Under the pieces are notes generated by a model that saw only the letters and a program-made list of their open reading frames with translations, was not told the origin of the DNA and ran no database searches. Shown piece by piece: positions 7,312 through 15,871 of a stretch of 37,045 nt of DNA. Position numbers and translations under genes: made by a program. Each line of letters begins with the position of its first letter. The stretch's first letter is position 1. Origin of the DNA: Thermodesulfovibrionales bacterium (GTDB lineage Bacteria > Nitrospirota > Thermodesulfovibrionia > Thermodesulfovibrionales > SM23-35); assembly GCA_031082155.1 (NCBI GenBank), contig JAVHLL010000028.1, positions 1 through 37,045 on the forward strand, written 5' to 3'.

Positions 7312-8554
7312 AATTCCTGCTTTTCATCAGGTAGGAGTAATAGAAAGCGGCTTTTGTGGGCTTTCGCTCGAGGGTTGTAAAATCAACCGTGTACAGGCCG
7401 AAGCGTGAATCAAGTCCCTGGAGCCATTCATAGTTGTCGATGAGAGACCAGTAGAAGTATCCCCTCACATCCATTCCCTTGCGTACGCATCGTTCGAGGA
7501 TATCGATGTGGCTTTTCATGAACCGTATCTTCTTCCTGCTGCTGTGTGTTGCAATGCCATTTTCGGTGATGATTAAAGGGACATCCAGTTTCGATGCATA
7601 TCTCAGTACCTTTTCAAGGCCGCGTGGATGTATTTCCCATCCCATATCGGTTAAGCCATAACCGTCAATATCTCTGTGGCGGAGTTCCACCCCCATTTTT
7701 TTGAACGGATTGAATCTCATATGCACCCTTGTGTAATAGTTCACTCCGAGAAAATCGAGCTTATCTTTTATGGGAACAGGGATTTCGAGTGATTTCCTGA
7801 AGGGGAATTTCACGTATACCTTCCCGGTGAGAAATGCATCGAGGAGCGAATGGTTATAGAAGTACTTTGCAATTTTTGCAAGGAGCCTGTCCATAGGGTT
7901 CCATCTCCTCCAGGGAGCAAGCGCTGCCATATTATGAGCAACGCTTACCATTGCATCAGGGATGCTGGAATGGATCATATCGTATGCCTGTCCATGGCAT
8001 ACGAGGATATTGCGGAGAGCATCAAGCGCCAGCACAGCATCGCGTTTACCCGGTGGCATGCACCCCTCAAGGTATCCGCCAAGCAGGAGTACGTAGGGTT
8101 CATTAAACGTTATCCAGTACTTCACCCCCCGGATTGTTGAGAGGACCTTGTCCACATAATCCAGGAATTTTCTGATCGATGGATATTCATGCCAGGGGTA
8201 TTTTTTGATGAACCACAACGGATGGGTGAAATGGTGGAGGGTGACCATGGGTTCAATATTATTCTCGATGAGAATATCGATGATCTCCTGATAATGTGCC
8301 AGCGCTTCATAATCCCATACATTCTCTCTTGGCTGGATCCGGCTCCATTCGAATGAAAATCTGTATGCATTTACACCGAGTTCCTTCAGAAGTTTGAGGT
8401 CTTCTTTATAAAGCGTGTAATGGCTGGTAACATCAGGATTATCGGAGAGGACCGAATCCCAGGTGGTCCAGTCTGCATAGGGAGAACCTTCGAGCTGAAA
8501 AGCTGAAGTGGCTACCCCCCAGAGGAAACGGTCACTTGCTATTTCTGTCTTCAT
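7307..8554 (-). CDS. Family GH1 beta-glycosidase
   Basis: A 415-residue glycosidase starting FLWGVATSAFQLEG, the typical GH1 opening. The acid/base Glu152 is in TFNEPYV and the nucleophile Glu331 in LIITENG, so the retaining mechanism is intact. Length is slightly under the usual 440-480, mostly from shorter loops. It has no signal peptide, so it acts on cytoplasmic glycosides or glycolipid head groups. Specificity (glucoside or galactoside) cannot be read. The ribosome-binding site is poor (AAGG abutting the ATG), and a strong terminator separates it from the porin, so its promoter is unclear. It sits between the porin and the PHP-GT operon, inside the phosphate island. Confidence 0.92.
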   Translation of the reverse strand: MKTEIASDRFLWGVATSAFQLEGSPYADWTTWDSVLSDNPDVTSHYTLYKEDLKLLKELGVNAYRFSFEWSRIQPRENVWDYEALAHYQEIIDILIENNIEPMVTLHHFTHPLWFIKKYPWHEYPSIRKFLDYVDKVLSTIRGVKYWITFNEPYVLLLGGYLEGCMPPGKRDAVLALDALRNILVCHGQAYDMIHSSIPDAMVSVAHNMAALAPWRRWNPMDRLLAKIAKYFYNHSLLDAFLTGKVYVKFPFRKSLEIPVPIKDKLDFLGVNYYTRVHMRFNPFKKMGVELRHRDIDGYGLTDMGWEIHPRGLEKVLRYASKLDVPLIITENGIATHSSRKKIRFMKSHIDILERCVRKGMDVRGYFYWSLIDNYEWLQGLDSRFGLYTVDFTTLERKPTKAAFYYSYLMKSRNL

Positions 8555-8574
8555 CCTTCAGGTTTTGCAGCATG

Positions 8575-8605
8575 AAAAAAAAGCCCTCCCGGGGCGAGGA
8601 GGGCT
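8575..8605 (-). terminator. Intrinsic terminator of the porin gene
   Basis: On the minus strand an 8-bp GC-rich stem (arms at 8598-8605 and 8582-8589) with an 8-nt loop is followed directly by eight U residues (8575-8582). This is a textbook intrinsic terminator 47 bp after the porin stop codon. It should isolate the GH1 gene from porin transcription. Confidence 0.9.
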
Positions 8606-8651
8606 GTGGAGGGTGCTGCAGTGCTCTCTATCTGGTATAAAGAGCAAAAGA

Positions 8652-9848
8652 TTAAAATTTGAAGGCGTAGGTAAGGTCTATCTGGATCCTGTTCTCCTCC
8701 ATCGACCGCTTATCAGCAGGCAGTTGCGTGCTTACGGCCTTGGTGGCGTAGTATTTCAGCGCATGCGCCCATCCTTTGCCGAGTCCGAACCGGTATCCGA
8801 ATGTCCAGCCTTTGTTGTTTGTTCCTCCGCTCCGGAAATCTGAATCCGAGAATTCATCGTATGTTGCATCGCTTTCCACCCTGCTGTAGGTGGTAAATAC
8901 CTGCCAATCCTTGAACTGCTCCACTTTTTTGTTCCCGGCCGTAATGCCGAAAAGATACCCGTCATTGTTCTCATCGGCGGCAGCGTTATATACATAGTCG
9001 GCGGTAAGGCCCACATAGAGCGGCAGGTACAATGACACATTAGCAGTTGCATTGTAGACTCTGAAGTCGCTGATTGTGTTCCCGTGGTATTTGTTGTCAT
9101 CTGCCGAAATGAGGTCGACATTCGAGTAATTATAGTGGGCAAGCCCCACTACCACATCAAATTTGTCTTTCTCGCCGTATTTCAAACCGCCCTGGATACC
9201 CAGAAGCCAGGGATCGGAAGAATCACCGCTCAGTTCATCGAGAGGGAATGCTCCCGCATTGATGAACACCGTGGGTTTCCCGACTTCATGACTGGCCTGG
9301 ATTGCCACTCCCTCAGGGTGAAGGTCGGGGTCAAATACTATCCATGTGTAAGGGGTAAAAGGGTTCTTGAATTTCCCCAGATATACGTCCAGCTTCTTGT
9401 CGAAGAATTTATGTCGTACATAGGCGGACTCAAGCCAGACATTTTTCAGCTCAAAGATGTCTCCTAGGGATTGATTCAGGGTGACCTGATCCTGTTTTTC
9501 TCCGGTGCCGAGTCTGAACCCTACCTGTGTCAGTTCATTGATATCATAGGTAAATCCGAAGCGTCCCTGTATTCTCTCTCTGTGCCTGTCCGCTTTATCC
9601 GGTTTATCGAACCATTGTGAGTCATGTCGCATCCTGAAACTGCCTTCCCACTTTGCTTTTTTTGCCTCGGCTTTTTTCGCTTCGGCCTTCATCTCGTCTG
9701 TTATCGAGATTGCCTCCTGATTTGTAAGTACTCCTTTTTCGACCAGCTTCTTAAGAATCGGGTCCTTAATATCCTCTGCTGCCATTGCCGCCCCAGCTGC
9801 GGAGAGCAGGATACAGAGGCTTACCACGAACGCTGCGAATTTCTTCAT
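8652..9848 (-). CDS. Outer-membrane porin, probably phosphate-starvation induced
   Basis: A 398-residue protein with a signal peptide (KKFAAFVVSLCILLSAAGAAMA, cleaved before AEDIKD). A short helical segment follows (KKLVEKGVLTNQEA plus a Lys/Ala-rich KAEAKKAEAKKAK stretch), as often seen before the barrel in periplasm-anchored porins. The rest is alternating beta-strand sequence with many aromatic residues ending in LTYAFKF, where the terminal Phe is the usual barrel-insertion signal. The family is best described as putative porin (OprP/OprO-like or Porin_5); substrate is not shown. AAGGAGGAG precedes the ATG. A four-unit Pho box at 9990-10029 points to control by PhoB and a role in phosphate uptake. 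Confidence 0.85.
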   Translation of the reverse strand: MKKFAAFVVSLCILLSAAGAAMAAEDIKDPILKKLVEKGVLTNQEAISITDEMKAEAKKAEAKKAKWEGSFRMRHDSQWFDKPDKADRHRERIQGRFGFTYDINELTQVGFRLGTGEKQDQVTLNQSLGDIFELKNVWLESAYVRHKFFDKKLDVYLGKFKNPFTPYTWIVFDPDLHPEGVAIQASHEVGKPTVFINAGAFPLDELSGDSSDPWLLGIQGGLKYGEKDKFDVVVGLAHYNYSNVDLISADDNKYHGNTISDFRVYNATANVSLYLPLYVGLTADYVYNAAADENNDGYLFGITAGNKKVEQFKDWQVFTTYSRVESDATYDEFSDSDFRSGGTNNKGWTFGYRFGLGKGWAHALKYYATKAVSTQLPADKRSMEENRIQIDLTYAFKF

Positions 9849-9900
9849 ACATTCTCCTCCTTTTGTATTGAGATTTCCTTACAGTGAAATCCTTCTGTGA

Positions 9901-9962
9901 TCGTCATGCCGGTTTGTCGGGCATCTTTCTCCGGGAATGATACAAGACAAGCAGGAATGACA
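9901..9962. repeat. Inverted-repeat element in the porin 5' leader
   Basis: About 62 bp with imperfect inverted ends: CGTCATGCCGGTTTGTC at the left and ACAAGCAGGAATGACA at the right. It belongs to the same family as 35053-35126 and a fragment at 36975-36991 (CATTCCGGCTTGC). It lies between the porin's Pho promoter (-10 at 9975-9980) and its ribosome-binding site, so the porin mRNA should carry it as a hairpin in a leader of about 120 nt. Confidence 0.75.
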
Positions 9963-9974
9963 TATGCTGGGAAT

Positions 9975-10029
9975 ACTTTACCCGTGGAATGTTACAGGAA
10001 TATTACGGAGAGGTTAAGTTTTTGTTACG
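9975..10029 (-). promoter_or_regulatory. PhoB-type promoter of the porin gene
   Basis: Plus-strand units TGTTACA (9990-9996), TATTACG (10001-10007), GGTTAAG (10012-10018) and TGTTACG (10023-10029) repeat at 11 bp. Nine bp downstream is TAAAGT (9975-9980). Geometry is the same as at pstS and the PHP gene. The box overlaps the phoR stop region by 5 bp. Confidence 0.85.
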
Positions 10030-11800
10030 TCAGGGGACTGATGAGGCGCACTTTAGTGCCGGAGCCCTCGACACTCTCGATCTTCATATCCCAGCTGTGG
10101 GCAATGACAAGATGTTTGACGATAGCCAGTCCCAGTCCTGTGCCGCCGAGTTCCCGCGACCGTGCCCTGTCAACACGGTAGAACCGCTCACCGAGCCGGG
10201 CAAGATGTTTTCTGGGAATACCAATCCCTGTATCCTCAACAGAAATATTGATGATATTTTGTTGTTCAGGTTCTTTTCCTTCACTTTCAACTTTCAATTT
10301 TTCACCCTTTACTTTAATTGCTACCCCGCCTTTCTCGGTGAACTTAATTCCATTGTCTGTGAGGTTTAGGAGGATCTGTATCAGACGGTCCCTGTCGGCT
10401 CTAATTTCCCTGCAATCCGGAGCAATTTGTTTGCTCAGAGTGAGTCCCCTGTCCCGTGCTTTTTCTTTCAGGGTTGCAAAGACAGCGTCGATAAGCTCAT
10501 CGAGATTCACTAATGTCTTTTTAAGTTTGATGTCGCCAAGCTCGATTCGGGAAAGGGTGAGCAGATCACTGACAAGAGAATTGAGGCGCTCGCTGTGGTT
10601 TTTTATCGTTTCGAGAAATTTCCGGGCATTCTCCCTGTCATCAAGCGCTCCATCGAGAAGTGTCTCAGCAAACCCCTTGATTGCGGTTATCGGTGTTTTG
10701 ATCTCATGAGAGACATTGGCAACAAAGTCTTTCCGCACTTCCTCCAGTTTCCGCAGCCGGGTTATATCATGAAAGGTAAAAACTACGCCGGACAGTTCTC
10801 CTTTGATACTGAACGGGGCTGCTGTTGTCATCAGATAGCGTTCCTTCGTCCCATGTATCTCGATCTCACGGGATATCTTTTCCCTGCCTTGTGATACATG
10901 TTCGACGACTTCCATGAGGTCAGCTCTTCTGAGACCTTCCGTCAGGGTTTTTCCTTCGATGCTTGACTGAATACCGAACAGGTCTCTGATGGCGGTGTTG
11001 CTCAGAACAATTCTCCCATTTGTGTCGGTCAGCACGAGTCCGTCAGACATATTCCGGAGAATTGCCTCTATTTTCTGTCTTTCCTCCACACTCTCTGTGA
11101 GCCGTTCGTGCAGTTCCTCTGCCATAGCACTGATATTTCTGCCAAGCTCTCCCAGTTCACCCTTCTCTTTGGTGAAGAGTCTCTTCCTGAAATTTCCCGC
11201 GGCAATATCTTTCGAATAGTCAGTAATGTCCTCAATTGATCTGGTGATTTTTCTTGTCTGATAAAGACTTATTATAATAGCGATGCATAATACAATGAGA
11301 GAAGAGAAAATTATCCTCATCCGGATAGCATTCAGTGCTTTCTCGATATCCTGAAGGGGTAAGGATAATCGCAGGAATATTTTCTCTGTATCTCCAACTG
11401 CCAGGGCAAGATAGAATAAATTTTTTCTCAACGTACTGCTGTATCTTATGGAAGTGCCGACATCATTGATATCTGCATCCCTTATTTCCGGCCTGTCCGC
11501 ATGATTTCCCATACTCTCTGATGGTTCATCGGAATCCCCCAGGACCTTCCCCGAACTCTCTATGACAGTTACCCGCGCTCCTGTCTTTTCCTTGTATCGC
11601 CTGCAGAAATCGTCGAGATCAGCGCGGGAAGCGGGAATCTGTCCGGCAATCAACCGCGCCTGCTTAAGGAGACTGTCCTGGAGATTGGCTATGAAGTTGT
11701 CTTTGACTGCGCCGGAGATATAAAGTTCAAGGATGATAAGGAGAAGAGATCCTATAATTACATAGGGAATGGCAATCCTTTTGAACAGGAACCGTTTCAT
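10025..11800 (-). CDS. phoR: Phosphate-sensing histidine kinase PhoR
   Basis: A 591-residue kinase: TM1 (12-28), an extracytoplasmic region (about 30-160), TM2 (162-180), HAMP (181-235), PAS (240-345), HisKA with His365 in ANVSHEIKTP, and HATPase with N479/N483, DTGIGIP (523-529) and GGTGLGLAI (552-560). The large periplasmic region resembles the longer PhoR/WalK-type sensors rather than short E. coli PhoR. It overlaps phoB by 4 nt. Residues about 497-507 (KGEKLKVESEG) do not belong to the fold's usual beta hairpin and coincide with a dispersed repeat. It phosphorylates PhoB when PstSCAB-PhoU signals phosphate shortage. Confidence 0.93.
   Translation of the reverse strand: MKRFLFKRIAIPYVIIGSLLLIILELYISGAVKDNFIANLQDSLLKQARLIAGQIPASRADLDDFCRRYKEKTGARVTVIESSGKVLGDSDEPSESMGNHADRPEIRDADINDVGTSIRYSSTLRKNLFYLALAVGDTEKIFLRLSLPLQDIEKALNAIRMRIIFSSLIVLCIAIIISLYQTRKITRSIEDITDYSKDIAAGNFRKRLFTKEKGELGELGRNISAMAEELHERLTESVEERQKIEAILRNMSDGLVLTDTNGRIVLSNTAIRDLFGIQSSIEGKTLTEGLRRADLMEVVEHVSQGREKISREIEIHGTKERYLMTTAAPFSIKGELSGVVFTFHDITRLRKLEEVRKDFVANVSHEIKTPITAIKGFAETLLDGALDDRENARKFLETIKNHSERLNSLVSDLLTLSRIELGDIKLKKTLVNLDELIDAVFATLKEKARDRGLTLSKQIAPDCREIRADRDRLIQILLNLTDNGIKFTEKGGVAIKVKGEKLKVESEGKEPEQQNIINISVEDTGIGIPRKHLARLGERFYRVDRARSRELGGTGLGLAIVKHLVIAHSWDMKIESVEGSGTKVRLISPLT
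10279..10311. repeat. Dispersed GTGAAA/TTGAAA-type repeat inside phoR
   Basis: On the minus strand this reads as short reiterations of GTGAAA, TTGAAAG and TTGAAAGTG. It encodes the extra residues at about 497-507 of PhoR in the ATPase domain. Similar sequence occurs between the tRNA-Gly gene and trpE (26840-26935) and inside waaA (33810-33845). Confidence 0.6.
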
Positions 11801-12498
11801 GCCTTTTCATCGAATACATACCCGATGCCACGCATTGTTTTTATATAGCGGGGATTTGCCGGATTTCGTTCAATCTGGGCCCGCAACCGCCGTATATGGA
11901 CATCTACAGTCCGTGGTTCTACAAAGGCCTCATCTCTCCATATTGCATCAAGAAGCTGGTTGCGGCTGAATACCCTGCCTCTTCTCTCTGCAAGAAAGAG
12001 AAGGAGTTTGAATTCTGTTGCGCTCAGCTTGACCGGGGTTCCTCTTACTGAAGCAATGTATCGCTCCCGGTCTATCTCAAGCTCCCCAATCTTAAGGATC
12101 TTCTCCGTGACAGGTTTCTCCGACGCCCTTCTCAGAACGGCTTTTACACGGGCTACAAGTTCACGGGGGCTGAACGGTTTTGCCATGTAGTCATCTGCGC
12201 CCATCTCCAGTCCGAGTATCCTGTCTATTTCCTCGCCCTTAGCAGTCAGCATGATTATGGGAAGCCCGGCCGTTTTCGGATCATTCCGTACGATGCGGCA
12301 GAGTTCCAGGCCCTGAATTCCGGGCAGCATGAGATCGAGTATGAGAAGGTCATAGTTCTCTTTTCTGATCTTGCCGAGGGCGGCATCCCCGTCAAAGGAT
12401 GAATCTACGGCAAAGCCCTCTTTTTTCAGGTTATATGCAATAAGTTCGACAAGATCAGCCTCGTCTTCAATGACGAGTATATGCTTTAAAGGTGCCAC
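11797..12498 (-). CDS. phoB: Phosphate response regulator PhoB
   Basis: A 233-residue OmpR-family regulator: receiver domain with phospho-acceptor Asp55, acidic pair E11-D12, and Lys87 in MLTAKG, then a winged-helix DNA-binding domain (about 130-230) with the RTVDVHIRRLR recognition helix. It starts at GTG 12498 (APLKHILVIEDE). No Shine-Dalgarno is present, and a -10 hexamer ends 6 nt before the GTG, so the mRNA is probably leaderless. Partner of PhoR, with which it overlaps by 4 nt. It is the likely binder of the three 11-bp-phased boxes in the window. Confidence 0.95.
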   Translation of the reverse strand: MAPLKHILVIEDEADLVELIAYNLKKEGFAVDSSFDGDAALGKIRKENYDLLILDLMLPGIQGLELCRIVRNDPKTAGLPIIMLTAKGEEIDRILGLEMGADDYMAKPFSPRELVARVKAVLRRASEKPVTEKILKIGELEIDRERYIASVRGTPVKLSATEFKLLLFLAERRGRVFSRNQLLDAIWRDEAFVEPRTVDVHIRRLRAQIERNPANPRYIKTMRGIGYVFDEKA

Positions 12499-12504
12499 AC
12501 TATA

Positions 12505-12534
12505 CTTATAGCATTATTAATTATCCCTATGCAA
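12505..12534 (-). promoter_or_regulatory. Promoter of phoB-phoR
   Basis: TTGCAT (12529-12534), 18-bp spacer, TATAAG (12505-12510), then 6 nt to the GTG start. No Pho box is visible here, so phoBR appears not to autoregulate through the same element. Confidence 0.55.
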
Positions 12535-12552
12535 TAAATAAGCTCCCGTTTA

Positions 12553-12581
12553 TTGACTTTACCGGAAATTTTTTATATCCT
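12553..12581 (+). promoter_or_regulatory. Promoter of the DUF47-pit operon
   Basis: TTGACT (12553-12558), 17-bp spacer, TATCCT (12576-12581). The transcript would carry about 17 nt of leader including GAGG before the ATG at 12605. It is divergent from the phoB promoter and has no phased Pho box, so it looks like constitutive sigma-70 control. Confidence 0.6.
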
Positions 12582-12604
12582 AATGTAGCTCCACGAGGTA
12601 AGTA

Positions 12605-13222
12605 ATGAAACTTTTCCCAAAAGAGACTGATTTTTTTTCGATTTTTGAAAAGGCTGCGGCCAATGTCACCCATGCAGCCACGCTCTTCGTCGGAATCATG
12701 GAACATTTCACCAACCTTGAGCTCTGGGCAAAGGAAGTGCATGAACTTGAGCAGGAAGGCGATGTATATACCCATGATATTATCAGGAAGCTTAACAAGA
12801 CCTTTATTACGCCGATTGACAGAGAAGATATCCATGCGCTCGCATCGAGATTAGACGACATCCTTGACCTGCTCTGGAATGCAGCCGACAGGCTTACCGT
12901 GTTCAAACTCACTGAGGCTACCCCATACGCGATCATTATGGCAAAGGATCTCCTTGCAACCGTTGAACTGGTAGAAAAAGCGATAAAGAAACTGAAAGAC
13001 AAGAACTATGCCCATATCCAGGAATACTGCATCGAGATCAACAAACTCGAAAATAAAGTGGACAGGGGGTTTAAGGATGCCCTCTGTCACCTGTTTGATC
13101 AAATCAAAGACCCCATTCTTATTATTAAATGGAAAGAAATCTACGAGCATCTTGAGGACGCGTCTGACAGGTGCGAGGATGTAGCGAATATCCTGGAAGC
13201 CATAGTCCTCAAAAATGCCTGA
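12605..13222 (+). CDS. DUF47/PhoU-like Pit accessory protein
   Basis: A 205-residue all-helical protein of the DUF47 (PhoU_div) family, recognised by FPKETDFFSIFEKAA at the start, the central TPIDREDIHALASRLDDILD motif and the tail EDASDRCEDVANILEAI. Such proteins are encoded directly before Pit transporters and are thought to regulate them. It overlaps pit by 8 nt. It is distinct from the two-repeat PhoU at 178-843. Confidence 0.92.
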   Translation: MKLFPKETDFFSIFEKAAANVTHAATLFVGIMEHFTNLELWAKEVHELEQEGDVYTHDIIRKLNKTFITPIDREDIHALASRLDDILDLLWNAADRLTVFKLTEATPYAIIMAKDLLATVELVEKAIKKLKDKNYAHIQEYCIEINKLENKVDRGFKDALCHLFDQIKDPILIIKWKEIYEHLEDASDRCEDVANILEAIVLKNA

Positions 13223-14210
13223 ATCGTATTCTCTCCTCCTTATTGTTATATTCCTTGCACTAATATTTGATTTCATAAACGGTTTCCACGATTCTGCGAA
13301 TGCTATTGCTACTTCGGTTTCAACGAGGGTCTTGTCTCCCAAAGCAGCGGTATTGATGGCTGCTGCTTTGAATATGATCGGAGCATTCTCCGGCACCGCT
13401 GTGGCTAAAACGGTGGGCGTCGGCCTTGTACAGACCGCCAGCATAACTCAGATAACGGTTATCTCTGCGCTGTTGGCTGCTATCGTTTGGGATCTTATTA
13501 CCTGGTATTTCGGTCTTCCTACGTCATCAAGCCATGCTATTCTTTCCGGTATTGTTGGCGCTGCAGTAGCTACATCGGGTACGGGAATCGTCATCGCGAA
13601 AGGGGTAGAGAAAGTTTTTCTGGGTTTGGTCCTTTCTCCTTTAATAGGGTTCGTGCTCAGTCTATTCCTTATGTTTTTCCTCACTTGGATGTTTAAGAGA
13701 TCTACCCCGACATCGGTCACTAAAATCTTTAGCAGACTCCAGATCATGTCTGCCGCATATATGGCATTCAGCCACGGAAGCAATGATGCCCAGAAAACGA
13801 TGGGAATCATTACTATGGCCCTCGTGAGCTACTACAACCTGAGTGATTTCCATGTGCCGGCATGGGTTATTGTGACGTGTGCAATCGCGATGGCGTTTGG
13901 CACTGCCGGCGGCGGCTGGAGAATTATCAAGACCCTGGGGGTCAGGCTTGCACACCTCAGGCCCATTCACGGATTCGCCGCAGAAAGTGCAGCGGCGACC
14001 GTTATCGAGGTTGCATCAAGGATAGGCCTTCCGCTCTCAACAACCCATGTGATTTCCTCGACAATAATGGGGGTAGGTGCATCAAAAAGGCTCTCCGCAG
14101 TCAGATGGGGAATCGGGGGGAATATCGTGATTGCATGGATATTGACGATTCCCGCGTGTGTGATACTCGCATGGGGTATATGTAAATTACTGCATTTTGT
14201 TCTTGGGTGA
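13215..14210 (+). CDS. pit: Low-affinity inorganic phosphate transporter, PiT family
   Basis: A 331-residue multi-span membrane protein with both PiT signature repeats: GFHDSANAIATSVSTRVLSP near the N-terminus and FSHGSNDAQKTMGIITMAL in the middle, each carrying the conserved ND/DSA substrate motif. PiT carriers co-transport metal phosphate with H+ or Na+. Length is on the short side, typical for bacterial PiT paired with a DUF47 protein. It gives the cell a low-affinity route beside the Pho-regulated Pst system. It converges on aroB with only 14 bp between stops and no clear terminator. Confidence 0.95.
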   Translation: MPESYSLLLIVIFLALIFDFINGFHDSANAIATSVSTRVLSPKAAVLMAAALNMIGAFSGTAVAKTVGVGLVQTASITQITVISALLAAIVWDLITWYFGLPTSSSHAILSGIVGAAVATSGTGIVIAKGVEKVFLGLVLSPLIGFVLSLFLMFFLTWMFKRSTPTSVTKIFSRLQIMSAAYMAFSHGSNDAQKTMGIITMALVSYYNLSDFHVPAWVIVTCAIAMAFGTAGGGWRIIKTLGVRLAHLRPIHGFAAESAAATVIEVASRIGLPLSTTHVISSTIMGVGASKRLSAVRWGIGGNIVIAWILTIPACVILAWGICKLLHFVLG

Positions 14211-14224
14211 TTTCCGGTCTACTT

Positions 14225-15304
14225 TCAGGATACGAATAATTCCCGCAGGGTTTTATCTGATATCCCCTCCTGTATTCTGACCTGTCCGATCTTTTCAGGC
14301 AGGATAAATTTCAGTTCTCCTGCAACCGCTTTTTTATCAAGCTGCATTGACAGGAAGAGACTCTGTTCTTTTATATCATTCGGCTTCTCAACCGGCAACC
14401 CATAGGATTCAATCAGGTTTTTGATCCGCACTGCCTGATCTTCCGGAATGAGTCCCAGCTTCTCCGCAAGCCGGGCCTCAAGGTGCATGCCTATCGCAAC
14501 CGCTTCGCCGTGAAGGAACCGTGTGTATCCGGTGATCGTCTCTATGGCGTGGCCTATCGTATGGCCATAATTCAGGATAGCCCGCAACCCGGCTTCACGC
14601 TCATCCTGAGCGACGACCCCGGCTTTTATCTCGCATGAACGTTTGATGATATGGATCAGGGCCTCTTCGTCGAGATTCATGATTCTGTCTTTATTCCTCT
14701 CGATAAACGTAAAGAGTTCACTGTCATAAATAACCCCATATTTAATGACCTCTGCAAGTCCCGCACGTAATTGTCTCTCCGGCAGGGTTTTCAGGGTATC
14801 TCCATCAATCCATACCAGCTTAGGCTGCCAGAATGCGCCGATCATGTTTTTTCCGAGTGCATGGTCAACGCCTGTCTTGCCGCCAACCGAACTGTCCACC
14901 TGTGCAAGCAGAGTTGTTGGGATCTGGACATAGGGAATGCCCCTCATATAGGTAGACGCAGCAAATCCTGTGATATCTCCGACAACCCCTCCCCCGAGCG
15001 CAACGACGGCTGATTTTCTGTCGAGCCGGTATCTGAGCAGTTCGTTATATATTTGCTGGAGCGTTACAAGGTTTTTGTGTTCCTCGCCATCGGGAATAGT
15101 GACCGTGAGGAGATCGAATCCCGCATTTCTGATTGAATCGGATACCCTCTCTCCATAGAGCGAAAAAACAGTGGGATTGCTCACAATCGCAATTTTGGGG
15201 CTGAGATGAAAGGCTTTGAGCTCTTCTCCTATGCCGTCGAGAATGGCGTTTCCCAGCACAATATCATAGCTTCGCTCACCAAGCTGAACCCTTATTTTTT
15301 CCAT
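14225..15304 (-). CDS. aroB: 3-dehydroquinate synthase AroB
   Basis: A 359-residue cytoplasmic enzyme converting DAHP to 3-dehydroquinate, step two of the shikimate pathway, using NAD and a divalent metal. Visible family motifs are PDGEEHKNL, ALGGGVVGDITGFAAS (NAD site), PTTLLAQVDSSVGGKTGVDH, and the metal ligands around INYGHTIGHAIE and HGEAVAIGM. Full length and intact. GGAAGAG precedes the ATG. It lies 27 bp downstream of aroK in one operon, a common aroK-aroB order. Confidence 0.97.
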   Translation of the reverse strand: MEKIRVQLGERSYDIVLGNAILDGIGEELKAFHLSPKIAIVSNPTVFSLYGERVSDSIRNAGFDLLTVTIPDGEEHKNLVTLQQIYNELLRYRLDRKSAVVALGGGVVGDITGFAASTYMRGIPYVQIPTTLLAQVDSSVGGKTGVDHALGKNMIGAFWQPKLVWIDGDTLKTLPERQLRAGLAEVIKYGVIYDSELFTFIERNKDRIMNLDEEALIHIIKRSCEIKAGVVAQDEREAGLRAILNYGHTIGHAIETITGYTRFLHGEAVAIGMHLEARLAEKLGLIPEDQAVRIKNLIESYGLPVEKPNDIKEQSLFLSMQLDKKAVAGELKFILPEKIGQVRIQEGISDKTLRELFVS

Positions 15305-15331
15305 ACTCTTCCGTTCCTTTTCTATCCTGAT

Positions 15332-15844
15332 TCAGACTTCTGAATCCCGGATTTTATTGATTATCTCCTCTGCGATCTGGAGCGGGGTCTTGTCTTCCGT
15401 ATCGACCACGATATCTGCGTTCTCATAATATGGTTTCCTGAAATTCAAAAGGTCCTTGATAGTCCCGCGAGGATCTTTTCCCTGAAGCAGCGGCCTTGCA
15501 TCGTTCCCCTCGGTCCTTTTCAGGATAGTCTCAGGTGATGCCATAAGACAGACGACTATGCCGTGAGCCTTTAACATGTCCATGTTTTCCTGCTTCAGGA
15601 CAGCGCCGCCTCCGGTTGATATAATGACATTTCTTTTTTGGGATATTTTTTCTATTATTTCCGTTTCTATTTCCCTGAATCTTTGTTCCCCATGTTTTTT
15701 GAAAATTTCAGCGATTGACATTTTCCGGGAAATTTCAATCTCGGTATCAACATCTATAAGTTTCAAGTCCAGACGGCTGGAAAGCTCCTTCCCTACCTCA
15801 GTCTTTCCGGTCCCCATGAATCCTGTCAGCACAATGTTTTTCAT
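15332..15844 (-). CDS. aroK: Shikimate kinase AroK
   Basis: A 170-residue kinase phosphorylating shikimate. GFMGTGKT is the P-loop, D-VDTEIE the shikimate-binding/Mg site, STGGGAV the second substrate loop, and RPLL the LID arginine region. I take the Met at 15844 (MKNIVLTGFMG) because family members begin there. An in-frame ATG at 15871 with GGGAA upstream would add nine residues and is a real alternative, since the inner start has only a weak ribosome-binding site. Confidence 0.93.
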   Translation of the reverse strand: MKNIVLTGFMGTGKTEVGKELSSRLDLKLIDVDTEIEISRKMSIAEIFKKHGEQRFREIETEIIEKISQKRNVIISTGGGAVLKQENMDMLKAHGIVVCLMASPETILKRTEGNDARPLLQGKDPRGTIKDLLNFRKPYYENADIVVDTEDKTPLQIAEEIINKIRDSEV

Positions 15845-15871
15845 TGTCTCAAATATTCCGAATCCGTACAT

